From Candidatus Nanohalarchaeota archaeon (lineage in GTDB: Archaea > EX4484-52 > B79-G9), in contig JAUVEK010000038.1 of assembly GCA_030594795.1 (NCBI GenBank), forward strand, positions 1 to 10,628: a stretch of DNA of 10,628 nucleotides, read 5' to 3'. The notes below the pieces were generated by a model. That model did not search any database, had not been told where the DNA came from, and saw only the letters and a program-made list of their open reading frames with translations. Below are positions 5,704 to 10,628 of the stretch, in pieces; within the stretch, counting starts at the first letter, position 1, and each line of letters starts with the position of its first letter. A program made the position numbers and the translations under genes.

Positions 5704-6615
5704 CTCAATCTGCAGATCCTCCTGCCCGCCCTCGACAATCCGAAACTCATATTCCCCAAGCTTATCAATCAGCTGCGCCTTCACCTTATCATCCACATCA
5801 AGACCAAGAATCTCCCTGTGGATCGCCTTGATGACATCCAGCCCCGAAAGCCCGCGATTAATCATCAGATCATACAGCTTCTTCCTCGCATCCAGAAACT
5901 TACAGGAAAGCGCAAGATTAAGCACATCCTTGACCTCCTTCGGGTGCAAAGTCGCCGCAACCTCATAAACACTCTTCTCATCAACCTTCTTAGAAAGAAC
6001 AGAAACAGACTGAAGCACATTGGTAGCCTTCCGAAAATCACCCCCGGACACGGTAAGAACAGCAGCCATGCCATCTTTGGTGATCTCAAGCCCTTCAGCC
6101 TTGGCAACCCTCCCAACATACTTTGAGATAGCCTCATCACTCCCCGGCCCGAACCTGAAGACAGCGCACCTGCTCTGTATCGGCGCAATCAACTTCGAAG
6201 AATAATTGCACGACAAAACAAACCGCGTAGAACGCGTATACTTCTCCATGGTCCGCCTAAGCGCCTGCTGCGCCTCCGGCGTCAAAGCATCGCTCTCATC
6301 AAGAAAGATAATCTTAAACTCAGCACCCAGAGGCTTGATGCGCGCAAAATCCTTGATTTTCGACCTCACAACATCAATACCGCGCTCATCCGACGCATTA
6401 GTCTCCATAAAATTGCGCGACCACCCCTCACCGTAAAGCTCCTTCGCAAGCGCAATAGCGCACGTAGTCTTCCCCACCCCTGCAGTGCCTGCAAAAAGCA
6501 TATTAGGAACCGACTTCTCCTTCACGAAAGCCTTCAGGCGCTCAACAACAGCCTCATGCCCAACCACATCATCAAGCACTCTTGGCCGATACTTCTCAGT
6601 CCAAATCTCAATCAT
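5668..6615 (-). CDS. rfcS: Replication factor C small subunit (clamp loader)
   Basis: The small subunit of the clamp loader, which opens the PCNA ring and loads it at primer-template junctions; an AAA+ ATPase working as a hetero-oligomer with RFC-L. It is 315 residues, a normal length. Seen: MIEIWTEKYRPRVLDDVVGH (1-20, the RFC box II-like start), Walker A GTAGVGKT (43-50), NASDERGIDVVRSKIKDFA (73-91), Walker B IIFLDESD (102-109), then ALTPEAQQALRRTME, the SRC motif (148-150), which acts as arginine finger in trans, and sensor 2 GGDFRKATN (191-199). Walker B has DESD where DEAD is usual, a mild substitution that keeps the acidic residues. The frame extends 13 codons further upstream, but that extension covers the TATA box. 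The box is centred 26 bases before the ATG at 6615, so 6615 is the start. No intein is present. The 3' end is duplicated downstream. Confidence 0.96.
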   Translation of the reverse strand: MIEIWTEKYRPRVLDDVVGHEAVVERLKAFVKEKSVPNMLFAGTAGVGKTTCAIALAKELYGEGWSRNFMETNASDERGIDVVRSKIKDFARIKPLGAEFKIIFLDESDALTPEAQQALRRTMEKYTRSTRFVLSCNYSSKLIAPIQSRCAVFRFGPGSDEAISKYVGRVAKAEGLEITKDGMAAVLTVSGGDFRKATNVLQSVSVLSKKVDEKSVYEVAATLHPKEVKDVLNLALSCKFLDARKKLYDLMINRGLSGLDVIKAIHREILGLDVDDKVKAQLIDKLGEYEFRIVEGGQEDLQIEAFLAQLVALKD

Positions 6616-6634
6616 AAACTGACTATACCCCTCA

Positions 6635-6691
6635 AATAATATAAAACTAACCACAAGGACATCAACTTCAGTTTTACAAAGCTTTATAAAT
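6635..6691. promoter_or_regulatory. Divergent promoters of rfcS (-) and the 6729 gene (+)
   Basis: On the minus strand GTTTTATATTATT (6647-6635) is centred 26 bases before the rfcS ATG at 6615, giving a leaderless message. On the plus strand TTTATAAAT (6683-6691) predicts a start near 6713. That would give a 16-base leader containing AAAAAGGTTTTT (6713-6724), whose AGG may serve as a weak ribosome-binding site eight bases before the ATG at 6729. Confidence 0.6.
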
Positions 6692-6728
6692 TTTTAAATC
6701 ACTCACAAGTTACAAAAAGGTTTTTCAA

Positions 6729-7922
6729 ATGCCAGTCACAAATAACACTCCAGAATATATTCCAATAGAAGACATTGAGTCTATCATAAAAGAGACAGAT
6801 ACCTCTACTGGTACCAACACACAATATATTCCTGACAACAACGGTGTGATTCCAAACAGCGGTTCACCAATAAGAATCAAAGGAGTAGATAGAGATGCAC
6901 GCACTCGACATAAAAGTGAAATCAAGTCATCCAGCAGAATAGACATCGACCTCAACGCGAAAAAAGAAGCCATAAGATTGTCTGAACATTATATTGACGA
7001 CCTATTCGAAAAAAATAATGCGGTAACCGAAGACAGAGCAAGAGTAATTTTTTATAACAACTACATAGTGCCACTCGAAAAAATGTCAGATAAAAAGTGG
7101 AATAAAGAGCAGTCCAGGCATAGAAGAATAAAAAGAGCACACAAACGTCAAGAAAGAGAAGTAAGCGACAAAGTATATGAATTACTCCTACGTGAATATG
7201 CTTTTAACCATTATAATGATGCCCTAAACAAAAAAATAAGCGAAGGGTCAATAGTATATAGATACGAACCGGCAGACCTGAGAAACATCCGCATAGTACC
7301 CCAAACAGTTGGTGAAGAAAAAGAAATGCTAAAGATATACCTTGAAGGGGGCATCATAACAGAGGAAACATATGAAAGAAAAACAAAAAAGTTAGGTAAT
7401 GATGACCTGCAATCATTGGACGAAAAAAAAGCAGAATTATGGTCAGAATATTTAGCTATCCCTTGGCTCATAGTTCTTAACGACGACTTCCAGGCACCAT
7501 CATGGACAAAAGGAAGAAAATTATGCAAAGCAGAAAACGCATACCATCTCTTCGGGACACTTTCGGATTTGAAAGATAAAAGAGGAAACCCTATTTACAA
7601 CCTGGAAAAAAGACCGCCACACCGTGTCGGCATTGACCTTTCAACAGGCATTCTTGAATATTTATTTCTCGGGGGCCGAAACAGCACAGAAGACATCGCA
7701 ACCATACTTTCGGCAACAGAACCAGACAACAGCTTAACAAAAGCGATAAACACACTGGAAAACATGAAACTAATATCCAAAAACAGAAAAACCTACAAAA
7801 TAACACCCCTCGGAAGAACAGCATACAAAGATGTAGTAGAGAGATGTCTCAAAGACATCAGTGACCACAAAGGAATTTACGATGCACTCAGAAACACAGC
7901 AACCAGCTACAGAATCATCTAA
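6729..7922 (+). CDS. Unrecognised 397-residue protein with C-terminal winged helix
   Basis: No full-length family recognised. Residues 1-75 are polar, rich in Thr, Asn, Asp and Pro, and probably disordered. Residues 76-175 are strongly helical and highly charged, with a basic cluster (SRHRRIKRAHKRQERE, 129-144) that could contact nucleic acid. Residues 196-222 (EEKEMLKIYLEGGIITEETYERKTKKL) resemble a SHOCT-type short helical hairpin. Residues about 305-372 (TGILEYLFLGG...TKAINTLENMKLISK...YKITPLGRTAYKD) read as a winged helix-turn-helix with the typical 'L-x-x-MKLI...Y-x-IT-x-x-G' wing. There is no signal peptide or membrane segment, so it is probably a cytoplasmic DNA- or RNA-associated protein. 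Divergent transcription from rfcS gives no firm functional link. The 5' two thirds lack the C-over-G bias of the neighbours, as does the 2161 gene. Confidence 0.85.
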   Translation: MPVTNNTPEYIPIEDIESIIKETDTSTGTNTQYIPDNNGVIPNSGSPIRIKGVDRDARTRHKSEIKSSSRIDIDLNAKKEAIRLSEHYIDDLFEKNNAVTEDRARVIFYNNYIVPLEKMSDKKWNKEQSRHRRIKRAHKRQEREVSDKVYELLLREYAFNHYNDALNKKISEGSIVYRYEPADLRNIRIVPQTVGEEKEMLKIYLEGGIITEETYERKTKKLGNDDLQSLDEKKAELWSEYLAIPWLIVLNDDFQAPSWTKGRKLCKAENAYHLFGTLSDLKDKRGNPIYNLEKRPPHRVGIDLSTGILEYLFLGGRNSTEDIATILSATEPDNSLTKAINTLENMKLISKNRKTYKITPLGRTAYKDVVERCLKDISDHKGIYDALRNTATSYRII

Positions 7923-7968
7923 TTCGCACTCCCCACCAAAAACATGCTCAAAAACTTGGAGAAGCAGG

Positions 7969-8622
7969 TTATTTACTATCAATCAGCTTCACAATCTCAT
8001 CAATATCATCCACAAAATGCAGTAGCTTCAGGTCCTCAATATCATGCATAAAAAACTCCTTCCTCAAGGGATTATCCTCCAACCACTCAAAAAGCCCATG
8101 CCAGTATTTCCTGTTCACACAGATTATCGGAACAGTATCCACAATCCCTGTTTGCATCAAAACAGCAAACTCAAAAAGTTCATTCAAAGTGCCGTACCCG
8201 CCCGGATAAAATATCAGCGCTTCGCTTTTTATTGACATAATAAAGCGCCTGACAAAAAGAAAATGAAACGAAAGTTCATCTGTAAACAAAGAACCATCTC
8301 CCTTCTCATTCGCAAGCAGCTCAGCCCTTAAACCAATAGAATGTGTCTTTGCTTCACTAGCCCCTGAATTTGCAGCATGCATTATCCCGGGACCTCCTCC
8401 ACTAAGAATCGCATAGCCTCTTTTTCCTAACTCAAAAGCAACTCTTCTGCAATGCTGATAATACTCACTATCATGCGCAACCCTGTGAGACCCAAAAAAA
8501 GTCACAATCTTAGTATTTATCCCATTAAGAAGCGCCAACCCGTCATTTATTTCCTTCTGGACCTTATCAGCAGTCCAGTCAGTCTTTCCATAATATTGCT
8601 TATTTTTGTGCAGCATGCTCAT
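7969..8622 (-). CDS. LOG-family (TIGR00730-like) nucleotide phosphoribohydrolase-like protein
   Basis: A 217-residue member of the Rossmann-like LOG / 'lysine decarboxylase-like' family. Characterised members release a base from nucleoside 5'-monophosphates (for example cytokinin ribotides); the old decarboxylase label is unsupported. Seen: the strand-loop TKIVTFFGSHR (37-47), the phosphate-binding SGGGPGIMHAAN (74-85), and the signature YPGGYGTLNELFE (139-151), with the conserved PGGxGT and E148, preceded by FVRRFIMSIKSEALIF, in which the basic residues are characteristic. The start at 8622 (MSMLHK) fits a TATA-like box about 27 bases upstream; the ATG at 8616 is an alternative. It stands alone on the minus strand, with a 46-base gap to the convergent 6729-7922 gene. 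The substrate in an archaeon cannot be inferred. The family call is firm. Confidence 0.9.
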   Translation of the reverse strand: MSMLHKNKQYYGKTDWTADKVQKEINDGLALLNGINTKIVTFFGSHRVAHDSEYYQHCRRVAFELGKRGYAILSGGGPGIMHAANSGASEAKTHSIGLRAELLANEKGDGSLFTDELSFHFLFVRRFIMSIKSEALIFYPGGYGTLNELFEFAVLMQTGIVDTVPIICVNRKYWHGLFEWLEDNPLRKEFFMHDIEDLKLLHFVDDIDEIVKLIDSK

Positions 8623-8644
8623 ATTAATATAAAGACAAAATCAA

Positions 8645-8712
8645 ATTTAAATATCCTTCCCAAAACACCCCACCTCAACTAAAGCATCCCACCACCAAAA
8701 TTATATTAACCC
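8645..8712. promoter_or_regulatory. Divergent promoters of the LOG gene (-) and the transglutaminase gene (+)
   Basis: The minus strand has ATATTTAAATTTG (about 8653-8643), centred about 27 bases before the ATG at 8622. The plus strand has AATTATATTAAC (about 8699-8710), centred about 30 bases before the ATG at 8734. Both predict leaderless or near-leaderless messages. Confidence 0.5.
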
Positions 8713-8733
8713 CCTGCGCCCAAAGTAAACCCT

Positions 8734-10628
8734 ATGAACCCCATTCTCCAGAAAACAACAAAACTCACCATACTATCAATCCTGGTAACAACCCTCCTTC
8801 TGATCCAGCCCGCCCTCTCAATCACGCAGGAAATAAAAGACCCTGCAAACATAGGCGAACTAAAAGTAAAAATAACCCAGCACGGCAAAATCATCATCAC
8901 AGACGGGAGACTCGAATGGATAAAAATCAACCTCACACTACCGAATGACAACTCAAACCAGTTTGTCATAACAGACGAAAAATACACACAAGACGAACTC
9001 AAAAACAACATACTCACAATAAAAAAAGAAAACCCGCCAAACATAGTCACATACAGCACAGAAAGCATAGTCACAATCAAAGAGCGCGTCACCCTCCATA
9101 TCCCCGAAACCTACACAATACCGGATGACATAAAAATCTACCTGAAGCCAACAAAAAACATCCAAAGCACAAACCCGAAAATAACCGCGCTCGCAAAACA
9201 GCTCACAAAAGACTCAAAAACCGACTTCGAGCGCATCGCGAAACTAGCCACATGGGTCCACGAGAACATAGAATACAAACTAAGCCTCGGAACCGAAACA
9301 AAAGACGCCCTCTGGACCCTCGAAAACAAAATAGGAACATGCGACGAATTCTCAACCCTCTTCATAGCCCTCGCAAGAGCAGCAGGCTACCCTGCGCGCT
9401 ACATCTCAGGCCACGCCTACGGCAAAGACGGCTGGGAAAAACACGCCTTTGCAGACGTATACATCGGCAGGTGGATACCAGTCGACCCCACATGGAACGA
9501 AGTCGGCAACCTCGACGCAACCCACATCCAGTTCACAACAACAGAAGACAACATAGTAAAAAACGAAGTCAAAGTCTACGGCACAAAAATCGGCGACATG
9601 ACCTGGGCAGAAGACGAAACCGAAATCGAGATACTTGACATCAAAGAAAAAGAAAGAGAAAAAGACTATGAACTTAAAAAAAGCTCAGACAAACTCGAGG
9701 CAGGCGAAGAAGCAGTAGTGCTCCTGAGATTCACACCCAAAGAATACAAAGTAATCAAACTCGACCTCGAGCCATGCATCAGCCGGACACCGATAATAGA
9801 AATAAAAAACAAAGAAAAAAGCGTCATCCTCGAACCCAACAAAGAAAAAATAATATACTGGAAAACAAAAGTGAGCGACACACTCAAAAAAAACACAGAA
9901 TACATCTGCCCACTGACACTCAACTCACGCCTCCTGAGCATAAGATCAATCAACATGACAATAAACACACTCACAAGCCAAAAACCAGACAAAATCCTCC
10001 TTGACGCAAAAATAGACAAACCAGACCTCATCCTCGGAGAAAAACAGACACTAAAAATAGGTATAGAAAAAACGCAAGGCACACACCCCGTAACAATCGG
10101 CATAATATCAGGCAGCGACCACACAGAAAAAACACTCACATTTGGCCCGGGTGAAACCTCAACAATCACGCACACATTCACACCCGAGCAATCCGGCGAA
10201 CACGAAATACTTGTATACTCATCAACCGGCCAGATAAAAACACTAAAATACACAGTAGGTGAAACAGGAGACATCTACATCGACGAAATAGAGATACCCA
10301 AATACGCGAAAACAAACGAAGAAATACAAATAACCACCCACATCAAAAACAACCAGAACACTCCAAAAACAATCAAGCTCACAACAACTTTTGAAGGCAG
10401 CAACGACATAACCTCCACAAAAATAGAAAAAGAAAAAGACATCAAAACAATAATATCATCATCCACCATCGGCGACAAAAAAATATCATTCCATCTGACA
10501 GGCCCAGACACAGACTCAAAAACAACAAGAAACATCCGCATATACGAAAAACCGGAAATAGAAATAACCACAGGATACGACTACGACAAAAACACAGCAA
10601 CCTTAAGCATCGAAACAAAAAAAGACAC
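8734..10628 (+). CDS. Secreted transglutaminase-like domain protein (3' end outside window)
   Basis: The frame is open for 631 codons from the ATG at 8734 to the right edge. The N-terminus MNPILQKTTKLTILSILVTT continues with LLLIQPALS, a signal peptide or anchor. A beta-rich N-terminal domain (about 30-140) precedes a transglutaminase-like papain-fold domain (about 150-265). In that domain the catalytic triad is readable: C203 in GTCDEFSTLFIALARAAGYPAR, H237 in WEKHAFADVYI, and D251 in IPVDPTWNE. The triad is intact, so it could be a protease, amidase or cross-linking enzyme acting outside the membrane; the family does not tell which. Downstream are a charged helical linker (about 293-325) and at least two or three beta-sandwich domains (about 325-420, 425-510, 513-608) of the Ig/CARDB-like kind, with 'FTPEQSGEHEILVYS' typical of them. 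A C-terminal membrane anchor may lie beyond the edge. The start fits a TATA box about 30 bases upstream. Confidence 0.9.
   Translation, partial: MNPILQKTTKLTILSILVTTLLLIQPALSITQEIKDPANIGELKVKITQHGKIIITDGRLEWIKINLTLPNDNSNQFVITDEKYTQDELKNNILTIKKENPPNIVTYSTESIVTIKERVTLHIPETYTIPDDIKIYLKPTKNIQSTNPKITALAKQLTKDSKTDFERIAKLATWVHENIEYKLSLGTETKDALWTLENKIGTCDEFSTLFIALARAAGYPARYISGHAYGKDGWEKHAFADVYIGRWIPVDPTWNEVGNLDATHIQFTTTEDNIVKNEVKVYGTKIGDMTWAEDETEIEILDIKEKEREKDYELKKSSDKLEAGEEAVVLLRFTPKEYKVIKLDLEPCISRTPIIEIKNKEKSVILEPNKEKIIYWKTKVSDTLKKNTEYICPLTLNSRLLSIRSINMTINTLTSQKPDKILLDAKIDKPDLILGEKQTLKIGIEKTQGTHPVTIGIISGSDHTEKTLTFGPGETSTITHTFTPEQSGEHEILVYSSTGQIKTLKYTVGETGDIYIDEIEIPKYAKTNEEIQITTHIKNNQNTPKTIKLTTTFEGSNDITSTKIEKEKDIKTIISSSTIGDKKISFHLTGPDTDSKTTRNIRIYEKPEIEITTGYDYDKNTATLSIETKKD

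Noticed and set aside
6616..6654. 13-codon upstream extension of RfcS
   Set aside because: It is made of the TATA element of the gene; MIEIWTEKYRP is the family's normal N-terminus.
9666..10274. 202-codon minus-strand frame
   Set aside because: Antisense to the transglutaminase-like gene, which stays open and has consistent codon use through this region.

Overview
The window is archaeal chromosomal DNA. It carries an Orc1/Cdc6 initiator gene, a clamp-loader (RFC) small-subunit gene, an archaeal-type RNase HII gene and an intron-containing initiator tRNA. Most genes have a TATA-like box whose centre lies about 26-30 bases upstream of the start codon, which implies leaderless or nearly leaderless transcripts. 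The Cys-rich surface protein and the small membrane-anchored accessory genes would fit a DPANN-type or other little-studied euryarchaeal-side lineage, but the sequence alone does not settle the lineage.

Layout from left to right. The 5' part of orc1/cdc6 (minus, cut by the left edge) is followed by a small two-helix membrane protein gene (minus) and an initiator tRNA-Met(CAU) gene with a 32-base intron (minus). A divergent promoter region separates these from rnhB (RNase HII, plus). Next is a gene-poor stretch of about 240 bases with a G-rich patch and an AT palindrome, then an unrecognised 182-residue protein (plus). A rhomboid protease gene (plus) is closely followed by a gene for a large repeat-containing, membrane-anchored surface protein (plus). 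The clamp-loader gene rfcS (minus) comes next, with extra decayed copies of its own 3' end just beyond its stop codon. It is divergent from an unrecognised 397-residue protein with a C-terminal winged helix (plus). Last are a LOG-family (PGGxGT) nucleotide phosphoribohydrolase-like gene (minus) and a divergent secreted transglutaminase-like protein gene (plus, cut by the right edge).

Functionally there is a replication/translation core (orc1, rnhB, rfcS, initiator tRNA). It is interleaved with a cell-surface set: the rhomboid and its likely co-transcribed surface protein, and the secreted transglutaminase. The + strand is rich in C and A whichever strand codes. The 2161-2709 gene and much of the 6729-7922 gene break this pattern and are candidates for recent acquisition. 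The most unusual structure is the repeated rfcS 3' end (5543-5703): its second copy differs from the functional one only at synonymous third positions. I see no CRISPR array, transposase, rRNA gene or obvious defence system.
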